NCBI GenBank assembly: GCA_003290165.1
Contig: QNQO01000597.1
Span: 496,001-560,000 of the forward strand
DNA from: Berberis thunbergii
Taxonomy: Eukaryota; Streptophyta; Magnoliopsida; Ranunculales; Berberidaceae
DNA: 64,000 nucleotides
Reading direction: 5' to 3'
Shown here: in pieces, positions 1 through 11,097 of the stretch
How the letters are laid out: every line of letters begins with the position of its first letter
Numbering within the stretch: position 1 is the stretch's first letter
Made by a program: the position numbers and the translations under genes
Notes under the pieces: generated by a model
Database searches by the model: none
Seen by the model: only the letters and a program-made list of their open reading frames with translations
Told to the model about the DNA's origin: nothing

Positions 1-693
1 TATAAAAGGAGAATTTATAAATTAAGTTAATACTTGAAATAACAAGAAAGTTGAACTCTCTTATAATTAGAACTCATAACCTTAATAAGTTAATCCTCAA
101 AATGTTTATGCGCAATAGTTGCATGCGCCTGAAACGTTGTGAAAAGGTTCTTCCAAGGGTGATGCCTCACGACCTCGGCTAGCTAGGCAGGTTACCAAGA
201 TCCTCACCCCCCGGCTAGCCTAGGCATCACCTAAAATTAGTGTAGTCTAGGGCGATCGTCTAAATAGCGAAAGATATGATAGCTATCCTATGGTGCTAGC
301 AAGAATGCTAGTGAATGAATCCCATCCTCCTAGTGAGTTTTGTGCTTACGCACAAAGCTAGCCAAATGGCTTGTTCTTCAATTTGGAAATTTTTAAACCC
401 GTAAGTTCATGATAGTCTCCTCGCGTTGAGACTAGTATAGTATAACAAAGCAACCTTGCTGAAAAATAGAAGCACACTACGGTTGAAAAGTTGTAGCTTG
501 CTGCATGTTGTCTACTTCGATAGCCTTCAGTGCCCCGTTCTCTAACTTAGGACATGGGAAACAATGATTGCTTTAGAATCTGTTGAAGAAGTTTTGTAAG
601 ATGGGAATATAGACCTTGATTTGTTTTATGCAGTCATGTTTATCCTCTTCCTTTCAATAAAATTTGGAGACTTCATTGCAAAATACTTCTTTT
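1..693. other. Spacer or intron, no gene seen
   Basis: AT-rich sequence with no long reading frame and no recognisable exon. If the eIF4G exons at 1895-2511 belong to an intact gene, this stretch would be part of its preceding intron. I looked for upstream eIF4G coding sequence here and found none. Confidence 0.5.
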
Positions 694-701
694 GAGTTAT
701 A

Positions 702-1367
702 TAGAGCATAAAATGGGTCGAGTCGGTACGGACTCACGTTTATCCACAGGATTCAAATTATTTTATACAGATTTGGATCTAGATCCGACTAGATCATAAA
801 ACCTCATACCAATCCAGGAAAATGGTTAACCATATCCGGCTCAGATCTAATATGAATTTTTCAAAACGGATTAAATTTGGATTACACCTTGATCTCTTGT
901 AACATATATTCGATTGAGATATTTTAATTAAAAAACAATAGGCTACTTATTTTATGTATTGAACAAAGAAAAATAGAACATTGTAGTTCGTGAAATTAGT
1001 ATAGAATTTTAAAACTTAAATGAGAATTAACCAAGGTGTGAATTTGCAAATGACAACATTAAACTCTAATGCATTTATACAACTTTAGCACCATCAAAAC
1101 TTTTAACATAAAAAAGATAGGTTTTTTATATTATATTATATATATATATTTATATTTATTTAAATTTTTTATGTGTTTGTAATTACCATTACCATTACGG
1201 ATTTTTACTCTAAGATCCGTATCCGGACCGTATTCTAGTCGGATCAACTTTCACAAATTCGTATCTGATCCATTTTCATATTTGGATAATTTATAGTAAC
1301 TATATCAGTCTAATCGGATTCGAATTCGGTCGGAACTCAGAATTTATCCATACCATCTTATGCCCTG
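702..1367. mobile_element. hAT-like non-autonomous element
   Basis: The ends are inverted: TAGAGCATAAAATGG on the left, and CAGGGCATAAGATGG when the right end is read on the other strand. They are flanked by 8-bp direct repeats, gagttata (694-701) and gaattata (1368-1375), a 7/8 match. An 8-bp target duplication and TAG/CAG-starting ends fit the hAT superfamily. The interior has inverted subterminal segments rich in GATCCG and CGGATC words and an AT-rich core around 1130-1180. There is no transposase ORF, so it would need a transposase from elsewhere. Confidence 0.7.
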
Positions 1368-1894
1368 GAATTATATATACAGTTAGCAATTAGTCCTCAA
1401 TTTAAAGCTTTTCGCCAGTGTTTAAGAAGTCACGTGACACACATGGAAGAGTATGTTTTTACAAGATACAAACACGTGACTTAATTCCCAATTTCTACAA
1501 AAGATCAAATGGCCAGGTTCCTTGAAAAAAAGAAGGGAAAAGCTAAAAATATTCAATTGTTTATTATTAAATACATCCTTTTCCCCATGCTGAAAGTCGT
1601 TAGTAGGTTTCTCTATTTAATGAATTTATGCTAATGTTCCAATACAACTCTAGATCTGGTTTGGTTAGATTTGATTAGTTATATTGTAATTTTTTTGTTC
1701 AAGTTGATTCTTAAAGAATCGATCAACTGAAGAACAAGTACAAGACTTGTCTAGCACTATCGATTTTTTCATGTCTCCACATCTTGTCATTTCGTTATTG
1801 TTACTCTTTGACAATTGATTGTATTTCTTTGTATATGAATAATATCTTGAAAGGATAAAAGAAATTGTTTTTAATATTTTGGTTTGTATTCCAG

Positions 1895-2511
1895 TGCCAA
1901 AGACAAGGAGGAAGTTGCTCTGTGCATCAAAGACTTGAATTCCCCGGGATTCTATCCAACTATGGTATCTCTTTGGGTCACAGACTCGTTTGAGAGGAAG
2001 GACATTGAAAGGGATCTTTTAGCTCGACTTCTTGTTGACCTGACCAAGGCGCGAGATAACCTGTTAAATCAAGTTCAGCTAATGAAAGGGTAAGTCATTC
2101 CAACCGCCTCCTACAATCTTCATAAACAAACTGGCCTTCTTTAAGTCGTCTCTTAACTTTATTACACCACATTGTGTCAGGTTTGAATTTGTTTTGGCTG
2201 GGTTGGAGGATGCTGTTAACGATGCCCCGAAAGCAGCAGAGTTTCTTGGTCGAATCTTTGCCAAAGTCATCTTAGAAAATGTTGTTCCCTTGGGAGATAT
2301 TGGTCAGTTAATACATCAAGGAGGTGAGGAGCCAGGGCGTCTTCTAGAAGTTGGCCTTGCATCAGAAGTTCTTGGCAGCATCCTGGAGATCATAAGATCA
2401 GAGAAAGGAGAGTCTGTCTTGAATGAGATCCGTGTAAACTCCAACCTGCAGTTGGAAGATTTTCGACCTCCAGATCCCATCAAATCGAGGAAGCTAGAAG
2501 CATTTATTTAG
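1895..2511 (+). CDS. eIF4G-type translation initiation factor, C-terminal MA3 exons (partial)
   Basis: Two exons encode the C-terminal end of the plant eIF4G MA3 domain. Exon A runs 1895-2089 after a TTCCAG acceptor and before GTAAGT. Exon B runs 2181-2511 after a TGTCAG acceptor and ends in TAG. Spliced, they read through without stops. Diagnostic stretches are VALCIKDLNSPGFYP, DAVNDAPKAAEFLGRIFAKV and FRPPDP near the C-terminus. eIF4G scaffolds the cap-binding eIF4F complex in the cytoplasm; MA3 is its HEAT-like region that binds other initiation factors. No upstream exon is visible in the first 1.9 kb. Either a long intron, partly filled by the hAT element at 702-1367, separates it from exons outside the window, or this is a truncated duplicate. 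Intact splice sites and frame argue against long decay. Confidence 0.82.
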
Positions 2512-3440
2512 AGGATATGATGATGCTCACTGAATCTGGTAAGAGATCTTAGGGATGGGCTATTTTAATTTACTGGACTCTGCAAAAATATTTCTTTATT
2601 GGAGGCTGTTTTTATTATATATCTGGTACGTTTGTCTCCATAATTGTTATTTCATTGTAGTTTACCGACACTGCCAAGATTCAGTTGAGCATCTTTCTAT
2701 GAAATGGCATTTACTCGAATGGCTTGCTCGAATTGTGAAAGGTTTTTATTTATTTAGTTATTATTACTATTATTATTCTGGCATGTTACATCCTTCTCAA
2801 GTCAGTTTTCAGTTTTTCTATTCTGGTTAAATGCACATTAAAATTTCAGTTTTTCTCCTTTTAATGCCCCACATATATTGCATTTCTTTTATTTAAAAAA
2901 AAAATCGATAAATGCACATTAAAATTTCAGTTTTTCTCTTTTTAATGCCCCACATATATTGCTTGTATTTTCTTAGACTCGAGTGTTACAATGTAAATTA
3001 TGTAGCTCTGTCTTAGATCTTCGAACTCCTATGCATCATCAAATGACTATTTGTGCATCATTATGGTGAAAAAAAATTAAAGTATTGTTCCCAAAATGCA
3101 AAACTCAAATTTGGCTGCCTTGAGCCCAAGCCATGATGTGCCTTCGTTTCTGAGTTGAATGGCTCGGCCCATTCGGATTGAAAGCATCAGGCCTGGATTT
3201 CAGGTATGGCCTGCCCCACAGAAGCCACTATTACTCAAAATTGGGTCTCTCAACAACTGCTAATTTTCTCTGCATTTCGTTTCTCTGAAACTCTTTACTT
3301 TTCGTCTCTGTTAAAACTTTCGCTCGTTCATTCATTTGTTTAAGCCTCTCTTTCAAGCTTCGTTGTCAATGGTGAAACTCGAAGAGCTTCGACACTGAGC
3401 TCCACTTCTCAGCTGAGTCTGACTTGATCTGCTCGTTAGG
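2512..3440. other. 3' UTR and spacer downstream of the eIF4G exons
   Basis: Probably begins as the eIF4G 3' UTR. It contains a 54-bp direct repeat (see 2828-2962) and then ordinary spacer. The last 150 bases before 3441 are TC-rich and could be the old leader of the IST1-like relic. Confidence 0.45.
2828..2962. repeat. 54-bp direct repeat, two copies
   Basis: 2828-2881 and 2909-2962 are the same 54-bp sequence with one base difference, separated by 27 bases that include a run of ten A. It looks like a local duplication in the presumed 3' UTR. Confidence 0.85.
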
Positions 3441-3640
3441 ATGTTGGACGGATTGCTAGGGCGAGGTTTTTTGGCAAAATGCTGAGAGAGAAGAGAACTT
3501 GGTTTAGATCTTCATGTTTTGAATCTTGGATTTGTTTAGTTGATTTGATTTGATTTGATTTGCAGTAAGTCAGTCGATCAAGCTGATGAAAGTTTTAAGG
3601 AGGAAGAAGCTGAATCACACATGATCAAGTAAGTTGCACT
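3441..3640 (+). pseudogene. IST1-like (ESCRT-III-associated) gene relic
   Basis: From the ATG at 3441 the frame reads MLDGLLGRGFLAKC, the conserved plant IST1-like N-terminus, and then stops at TGA (3483-3485). The family continues with a Lys-Ser-x-Ile-Lys-Leu segment. That segment is found just after a CAG acceptor near 3565, where one frame reads IKLMKVLRRKK. In an intact gene exon 1 would end in AAATG followed by GTGAGAG. Here the donor reads CTGAGAG, so the GT is lost, and exon 2 needs a one-base frameshift to regain similarity. Nothing of the rest of the IST1 domain follows. IST1 proteins regulate ESCRT-III/VPS4 membrane scission; this copy cannot make one. Confidence 0.72.
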
Positions 3641-3649
3641 CTGGGTCTT

Positions 3650-4065
3650 CCGAGTCGTCTCAGAATGCGATGAGAGAGGGATGGGATACAGTGGGAAATT
3701 CAAAATATGGGCGACGGCATATTTGAAGATCAATACAATACATGATGGATTTATGGACAAACACTGTGGAACAGTGAAGTTCAATTTTGTTATGTTTAGA
3801 TGTGCAAGGATGTTCTCTGTGCTCATCTGCATATGAACAAAAGGATAAGAAGCGTAATTTAACAACTCACTCTTCAAAATCCTATGAAGAGAAGGCTAAA
3901 AAGGGTAATTTCGAACGATATGTGGCCTTTCTATTGGTTCTAGAATAATGGCTCTTACTTGTAGAAATCATCAATCAAACAATCTTAGAACGCGTGGGAT
4001 TTTGAGACGAGTTTTGATAAAGAAAGTTAAAAAGTATGTTTTTCTTAGAGATGATCTTCCTAAAA
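3650..4065. other. Spacer, no gene seen
   Basis: No supported coding sequence. It may hold unrecognisable remains of the IST1-like gene. Confidence 0.4.
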
Positions 4066-4072
4066 AATCACA

Positions 4073-4207
4073 AGTTTTTTTTTTTATGAGATTTAGTCTT
4101 TTATATATATATTTATTTTATCCTTTAACCCCTCCTGCCCGAGATGCCACCGGTGGGATTGATCCCGTGATTTAATAATACCATGTGCCACTGCTCAACA
4201 ACTCAAC
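4073..4207 (-). mobile_element. tRNA-derived SINE candidate
   Basis: Read on the minus strand, a segment resembling a pol III A box (TTGAGCAGTGG) and a weak B box (GGATCAATCCC) are followed by an A-rich tail, seen as the T run at 4075-4084. The 7-bp repeat aatcaca occurs at 4066-4072 and 4208-4214 and may be the target duplication. About 135 bp is a normal size for a plant SINE. The B box departs from consensus, so confidence is moderate. Confidence 0.45.
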
Positions 4208-4683
4208 AATCACACATTTGGCAGATTTAGTCATCAAGTTCATTGTATTATTGAATGTTTGAAAGTTCTCTATCGTGAGTAGCATCTTATGGAACTCCAA
4301 ATGAGTTCATTTTTTTTTAAGTGATATAAGCATGTGCACGCAACTTTTAAAAAAAAAAAAATGTCCCCGAAGCCCACCCATTTATAGAATTTAGGAAGAA
4401 GGAATATGTTAATAATGATTAGGTATTTCCTCATTGCATACCTTATCTTTCTTAAATTTGTCCAATCTCATAAGGCATATCCAACCTCATATGTTTCATA
4501 ATTGAGTTAAGTGGGAGTTTTTGAGTTAGATATAAGTTATTTGAAGTATTTTGAAAGAGTGCCATGAGGATGTTCGAGGTGCAATTTGAAATTAGTTTCG
4601 AGTAGGTTATTTTTTAAGAGATCAATTATTAGTAGGGGTGGGCACGAGACGGATGAGGACGAGGTCAGGATGAAGTTTATTCC

Positions 4684-4767
4684 GTCTCAAAGATAAAGCA
4701 AAGGGATGGGACGGAATGGACAATCCCATTGCTTCTCCGTCCCATCCCTTTGCTTTATCTTTGAGAC
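4684..4767. repeat. Perfect 32-bp inverted repeat (hairpin)
   Basis: The 32 bases 4684-4715 are the exact reverse complement of 4736-4767, with a 20-bp spacer. A transcript of either strand would fold into a long uninterrupted stem. Confidence 0.92.
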
Positions 4768-4787
4768 AAAATAGACCTCATTTCAAT

Positions 4788-4823
4788 CTCGTCCCATCCC
4801 AAACAGTTTTGGGACGGGACGAG
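4788..4823. repeat. 36-bp near-perfect palindrome
   Basis: 4788-4805 and 4806-4823 are reverse complements with one mismatch and no loop. It lies 20 bp from the larger inverted repeat and uses the same GGGACGGGACG-type words, so the two may share an origin. Confidence 0.85.
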
Positions 4824-5199
4824 ATGAGCATAATATAGAACAAGTGCAATCAAGTCGGGACGATTACATTGTCAAGGATACTAGATGCTAATATGAGAAA
4901 CATAGTATACATTATTACAACTTGAGAGAAAAGCATGGTACTGACAACTTTGCTAACTTAATTTTCAATCCCTTCAATTTGCTACTTTGTACCAACGTGT
5001 ATTGTTTTCTCTCATTTTTGAATTAATGGTGGTACCAAATAGTGAAATGTCTAGTCCACAAAAATTCAACCCTAAATTATTACCAAAAGGTTGATACTAG
5101 GAGGACAAACTTTGACAAGTTGTTTGATTGCCATAACAAGGTGTGTTTCATCTATATTAGTTGCATGTGAGGTGGGAGGGTTTTTATTTATTTATTGAA

Positions 5200-8100
5200 A
5201 TCATAAAAATTCATTAAACAGAAGCAGTGGTGCATGGAGTTAATCCAGTTTCATGAGCTAGCTTATGGGCCTCAAAATTGAGTTCCCTAGTAATATATTT
5301 ACATTTCCATTCAGGCAGCAAAAAAAAAACAATCTTCTAATGTTAGAAATAATAGGTCTCCATGTCCAATCCATGACAAAGAAGATGTTTCGTCCTAAAT
5401 AGCAAGTAAAAGGTTAGCTGAGTCTCCAAGCAAAAGTCCCCCTTCCATCTCTGAGCAAGAATCGACTCTAAAACTGCTTCCGCCGCACAGGCTTCAGCCA
5501 TGGTGTTGTTTGAGATTGTACCTGAGATCGGACAAGCAAGAGTGGATATTATAACTCCTCTCATATCCATAGCAACAACTCCAACTGCCATCTATTTTGA
5601 AGAGTCAAATAAACAAACATCAAGACTGACAATAATAATGTGAGACTAAGTGATCTGGAGCTGAGCAGACAAAGGTTCCAAACTAGTATTCAAAATTTCA
5701 AATGATGACAGGAAACCGCAAAAAGCTGGGCTTGTAAGATACTACGTCTGGCTAAATTTTCAACTAAAAGGTGCTCAAACAACCTATTGAGATCAGAATG
5801 ACTAGGCATTGGAAGGTTTGTCATTAATAGCCCTTTCAAAAAACTGCGAGAAAGAATTGTGTTGCCTATCATCCGGCGAACCACCATTGAACCACTTCTT
5901 AGACCAAGAGTTCCAAGTAGCACTAATCATCTAAATGATGAGATGGAAGTCAATACGAGCCCCTTTGAAGATAATAGAGTTGCAGATCCGCCAAATAGTC
6001 ACAAGAGTGGTTGTGAATTGAGAAAGAATTTCATCCATTTCATGAGGTCGAAGCTTGGCTGATTTCCAAACAAGGAGAACTAAATCCGAAACAGATGAGA
6101 GACTATAATCCTCATGTTGCCAGTCAAAAGGGGTACGCCAAAATCTGAAGGAAATCAGGCAGCGGAAGAAGAGATGAACTCCATCTTCAGAAGCAGATTG
6201 GCATAGCAGACAAACATTGTTGAGAGAGGTATGAACACAGATCATGTTCGTTAAAGTAGGGAGCAAGTCTTGCGTAAGCTTCCAGAGAAAGATGATAGCA
6301 TTTGGCGAGGCTTTAATATGCCAAAGAGAGCGAATGATGCAACCTTGCAAAGGATTGGACAGGGAGGTAGAAAAGCCAAACAGAGCCGAAAAGAAGGTTT
6401 TCGTGGCACTATTAACCGAGAAAAGGCCTTTCTTAGTTGTTGTCCAAATAAGTTTGTTCGGAGCAGATGTGTTCCTGATAACAATAGCTAGTATATCACA
6501 AACCATTGGAACAGGGAGAAAGGATTGAAGCAAATTAGAGTTCCAAGAAACCAAGTTATTAGAGTGAAAAATCCAAAGCTCAAAGAAAGATTAAGGGATA
6601 TGAGGGCCTTGATAATTAGAAACACAATCTGCCAACCTTAATCCCGATTTAATCCAATAATCTAACCAAAGGTTGACCTGATCCCCACAGAGGATTTGCC
6701 AACAATAGAAATGTTTAATGTAAAGAAGCGGGTTCAGATGAGCGTAGCAAGCAAAAGAAGCCACGGAAAGGGGCTTGTTAAGGTGCAAGATTGACTTGTT
6801 CTTGAAGTAGAGGGCCTTCAAGAAGGTAGATATGGGTGAAGATGGATTATCCACAGTGCCAAAGATTCTTAGCCATTAAGGCAAGATTTTTGAATTTGAT
6901 GGTGGGGATTCCTAGACCACCCAAATGTTGGGGTCTGGAAATTCTGCCCCCAAGGGCATAGATGTTTGGATTTACCTGCAACAATGCCATTTCACCAAAA
7001 ATCCTTGGTAAGATTATCTATCCAAGTGACAATACTTGAAGGAAACAAGAAAGTTTGCATTGTGTAAATGGGGATCGAGTTTAGGTTAGATTTGATCATG
7101 ACCGTTCTACCTGCTTGGGATAAGATCTTGGATTTCCAGGACTCTAATCTAGTAATCATCTTATCAACAAGAAATTGGAAATCCTTGGCTTTGTTTTTAG
7201 AGAGAAGAATGGGAGAGCCTAGATATTTATCGTTAGGGAAAAGATTTGGACCCAAGTATTCGGGTAATCATCCGGGTATGGCGATGGTAAACATTGAACT
7301 AAAGAAAACCGAGGACTTGTAGAAATTGGCCGCTTGACCCGAAGCCAAACAATATTGAGAGAGAATGGCTTTGGTATTATGAGCCTCGGCTAGGGATGCC
7401 CGGCAAAAAAGGAGACAGTCATCCGCATAAAGAAGATGACTAATGGAAGGCGAGTGGCGCCTGAGCTGCAGGCATTTGATGAGATCATTAGATTTTGCCT
7501 TAGCTAAGAGGCATGAAATAACTTTAACCACCAAGATGAAAAGGTAAGGCGAGAGGGTGTCTCCCTGACGAAGCCCCCTCGAGGGTTTGATGACGGGCAG
7601 AGGTGAACCATCGAAAAGAACCTTGAGAGAGATTGAGGAGATACACTGTTCAATCAAGGAAATCCACTCTTTGGAGAACCTGAGTTGGCAAAGGATCTGA
7701 AACAAGAAAGACCATTCCACACGGTCATAGGCTTTAGCCATATCAATCTTAATGGCCATCCAGTCTTGTTTTTTCTTTTGGAAATGATTGAGCTAGAAGA
7801 AGGCTTTGTGAGTCATACAGACATTATCCGAGATACTGCGACCTCGAAAGAAAACCCCTTCATTAGGAAAAATAATGTCATCTAACAAAAGTTTGAGTCT
7901 ATTAGCCAGGATCTTGGAAATAACTTTGTAGATGACATTACAGAGGCCAACATGACATAACTTATCAAGAGTAGTCGGATTATTGGCCTTGGAGATAAGC
8001 GCAATGAAAGTCTCATTGAGTTGAGGGTTCATCTCCTTGGTATGGAAGAAAGATTGGACCACCTCAACGACATCAGATTTGACAGTATCCCAGTAATTTG

Positions 8101-8905
8101 GAAAAAGAAGGCATGAAAATCATCCGGCCCTGGGGCCTTATGTTTTCCAATGCCAAACAGGGTATTTCAAATTTCCAACATTGAGGGAATGGCCAAAAGT
8201 TGATATCAAGGGATATCCTTGTCTGGAACAAGGATATGATATCATGATCTGTGGCTGGGTTAGAAGATTGAAAAATGTTGGAAAAGTAACCATTGAACAC
8301 CGAACTTAAACCCTCAAAGTCAGAGTGCCAGTGACCAGAATCATCCCGAAGGCGGAGACTGAGATTGCGCTTTTGACGCAGAGCCGCCAAAGGTGAAAGA
8401 ACTTAGTATTGCGATCTCCGGTTTCAAGCCAAGAAATCCCCGACTTATTTTTCCTAAACATTTCCTCTTGAAGTAAGAGTTCAGCAAGATACTCTTTAAG
8501 AGCTTTAATTGCAGTAACATTCTCAACAGAAGGAGGTTTATTTTGCAGAACATCCAAAGCATGGGAAGTTTCAGAGATACTTTTTCTGGATATTCTTAAA
8601 GTCAGTAACATTCCATCTGGATAGTTGAAGGCTCAACCTTTTAGTGTTGAAAAGAAAATGTTGAGCAAGGGAGAGTTGTTTGCGGGGCAACTGGCAACAA
8701 CTCAGATCTTTGGTCCACATGTGGAAGAGCTTGAAAGGTTTAGGTTTGGACGAACTGAGAGGAACCAAATTCAACTTAAGAGCTCTATGATCCGAGGAGG
8801 TCATATGAATGTTGGAACTCGACGCATTAGGGAAAAATGTATCCAATCAACAATTGAGCTGTGGAACCCACTTAAAGTTAGGATTAGAGTGTATGGTTTC
8901 TTGTT
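5200..8905 (-). pseudogene. LINE ORF2 remnant: endonuclease tail, reverse transcriptase, zf-RVT, RNase H
   Basis: Fragments in shifting frames follow the order of an L1-type polyprotein. TSSDHRALKL (about 8800) is the last motif of the endonuclease. FIALISKANNP and SISDNVCMTHKAFF (8062-7793) are reverse transcriptase fingers. DMAKAYDRVEW (7759-7720) and YADD (about 7425) give the palm and catalytic aspartates. SWKSKILSQAGR (about 7150) is in the thumb. 6554-5931 is zf-RVT (LLCQSASEDGVHLFFRC), and 5591-5230 an RNase H C-terminus (AEACAAEAVLESIL). Nearly all of the endonuclease upstream of SSDHR is missing; a Ser/Pro-rich linker joins directly to it. This is not a working enzyme. Confidence 0.88.
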
Positions 8906-9341
8906 GACTTAGAGGAGGAGAGGGATTAAGTGCAGTGGTTGGTGGAGATGGTTGGGTCGTGGAGTGAGGGTAATTGTTGGGGTTGGCATTTAATTCCAAG
9001 GGAGGAGTATTAGCTACAGTTACCCTTTGGAACTATTCATTTGGATGAACTACTGTAGCTACAGTTGGAGATTTGGAAACTTGATGCTCAATAGTTGAAG
9101 TTGAGGAGGGGGGATGTATCGAAGCATGAGATGGGAGTTGGGGATTTACAACAGCTATGGAAGCATAGTGCTGCAAGGGAGAGGATGGATCCAGGGGCAG
9201 GGAGGAGATGTGCAGTGTTGGGAGATACTGATAAAGATGTTGAGGGATCTGTGGTACGAGGATTCCGAGCATTGAATGGGTTCATGGTGAAGCTTTGAGG
9301 AGTGTTCGATGAGTTCAGGAAGGGATTTGCTCCTGTTGATT

Positions 9342-11097
9342 TCATTCTGCAAGAGATATCAAACAGAAGTTTGAGCTGCTGATGGGGTTTTTTTTGTGAA
9401 GCGGTCTCATTGTGGTGGGGTTCCTAGGGAAAAGAGGACATTCAAGGCCAAAGACGTGTTGAACCCTTCCACAGGCAAAGAAAAAGTTTGGAGGATCTTC
9501 AAAGCAGAATTTAACATTAAAGAATCTTCCATTTGGGATGTCAAAATCAGTATGTATAAAACAAGGCATAGGCTTATTGGCGTCCAACCAAAGTTTGAAG
9601 GGTTTTTTTTTGTCTTCAACTAAGTCTGCATCAATCTCCAACACCTCACCAATACTATTGACGATTGTATAAACTGTGTATAGTTTAAGCTTACGACTGG
9701 GGAATTCGTGAAACCGAATCCAACAGGGAAGCTTAGCGAAGTCAACTGCCATATAGTCATCTTGCCACTGTTTGATAGTGACTAGCCAGCGGAGAACCGG
9801 CCATGGGCCATAAGTGAGAGCTAGGTTGAAATCTTCTTCACTTATAAATTTGATTAGATAATAGTTGTTGCTTAAATCATTTCTACGAGGCAGCGAATCA
9901 ACCTAGAAATCCTGGAAATTATGCCATTGTACCGTTAGTCGGTTGGCAAATAGCTCAGGCCTCAACTTTTGGTGATGTCCATACCTAGCAACCACCTTAA
10001 TTTGTAAAGGAGATTTAGGTTCTTCGAGCCCTTCACGAAAGGATTGTGGAGGTAATTTCAGCTGAGATGTTATCTATAAGCTCAAGTTTTGAAACAGAAG
10101 ATTAGTATCAGGAGTTTGGGGTAGGTTACGGGTGGCCATACTGGAGGAGGCGTGAGGAGATGGGCATGGTTCAGGATTGGTAGTGCTGACAGATTGGTAA
10201 AAAAAAGGGACTGTGATAATAGGGGATGGCGGAGTTAACTTGTAACGACCCGATCCGCACAGTAAGATGTTGTCCGCTTTGGGCCCAATCAGCCCGCACG
10301 GCTTTAAAAGACCTCTTACTATGAGGATCCAACCTCGCACATATATAGCACATCACCATCCCACACCCAAGCGATGTGAGACTATGATTCCCCTTGTAGC
10401 TCGTCCAACCTCTCCCGGCCTGTTGGGCTCCAACCCTCACCCTCACCTCAGGTCCTCCCACTTAGGGTCTCACAATCCACCCCTCTTAAGGCCCAACATC
10501 CTTATTGGCCACACAGGCACAATGTCCACGTTGCCCGAGGGCCCACCTCCACGTGGCACACTTCCAGCTGGGTCAGGCTCTGATACCATTCTGTAACGAC
10601 CCGATCCGCACAGTAAGATATTGTCCGCTTTGGGCCCAACTGGCCCGCACGGCTTTAAAAGGCCTCTTACTATGGGGATCCAATCTCACACATATATAGC
10701 ACATCACCATCCCGCACCCAGGCGATGTGGGACTATGATTCCCCTTGTAGCTCGTCCAACCTCTCCCGGCCTATTGGGCCTATTGGGCTCCAACCCTCAC
10801 CCTCACCTCAGGTCCGCCCACTTAGGGTCTCACATAACTAATCCGTTCGTGAGATGGGCGGGGAAGTAGGAAGATGGGACGTGGAAGTAGGGGTGAGAAC
10901 AGGATGTGAAGTTGGATCAATCAAAATATAATGGAAGAAGTAATGTGAATGTTGAGAGTGGACTATGTTTCCATGGGATAGAGGTGTAGGTTTCTGTTGG
11001 TTGGCGGGATTAATGGCTCTATAAGAATATCTTTGAGTGATACAGACTCTCTTAATTGAGAATCTGAAGTGATTAGAAAAACGGCGAGAAGATCTCA
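9342..11097 (-). pseudogene. LINE ORF1 (gag-like, DUF4283/zinc-knuckle) remnant
   Basis: The frame can be followed from an ATG at 11097, through the TRIM insertion point, past a second ATG at 10139, to about 9342. After a segment ending in SEEDFNLALTYGPWPV, typical of the DUF4283 domain, comes a frame reading LPCWIRFHEFPSRKL and then a stretch resembling the LINE zinc-knuckle region (FFACGRVQHVFGLECP). These proteins bind element RNA. Across the TRIM the same frame resumes, but a TAG lies at the junction just before it, and further stops follow. It is a relic. Confidence 0.78.
10241..10834 (-). mobile_element. TRIM retrotransposon (terminal-repeat retrotransposon in miniature)
   Basis: Two direct repeats, 10241-10474 (234 bp) and 10592-10834 (243 bp), are nearly identical. 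On the minus strand each begins TGTGAGACCC and ends GGTCGTTACA. The minus-strand internal region starts with TGGTATCAGAGCC (10588-10576), the usual primer-binding site complementary to initiator methionine tRNA, three bases from the LTR. It ends with the purine tract AAGAGGGGTGGAT next to the second LTR. The 5-bp target duplication taact is perfect (10236-10240 and 10835-10839). The internal region is only 117 bp and has no ORF. A TATATA motif lies inside each LTR. The LTRs differ mainly by a 9-bp tandem duplication (cctattggg). Confidence 0.95.

Larger units (their letters stand above)
4215..5164. other. Repeat-containing spacer, no gene seen
   Basis: No coding sequence is supported. 4633-4644 reads taggggtgggca, the type of end seen on hAT-like elements elsewhere in this window, but no matching right end was found. 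The strong inverted repeats at 4684-4823 lie just inside it. Confidence 0.45.

Noticed and set aside
10241..10834. Cassandra-type TRIM
   Set aside because: The LTRs show no 5S rRNA-like sequence that I can recognise, so I left the TRIM family unnamed.
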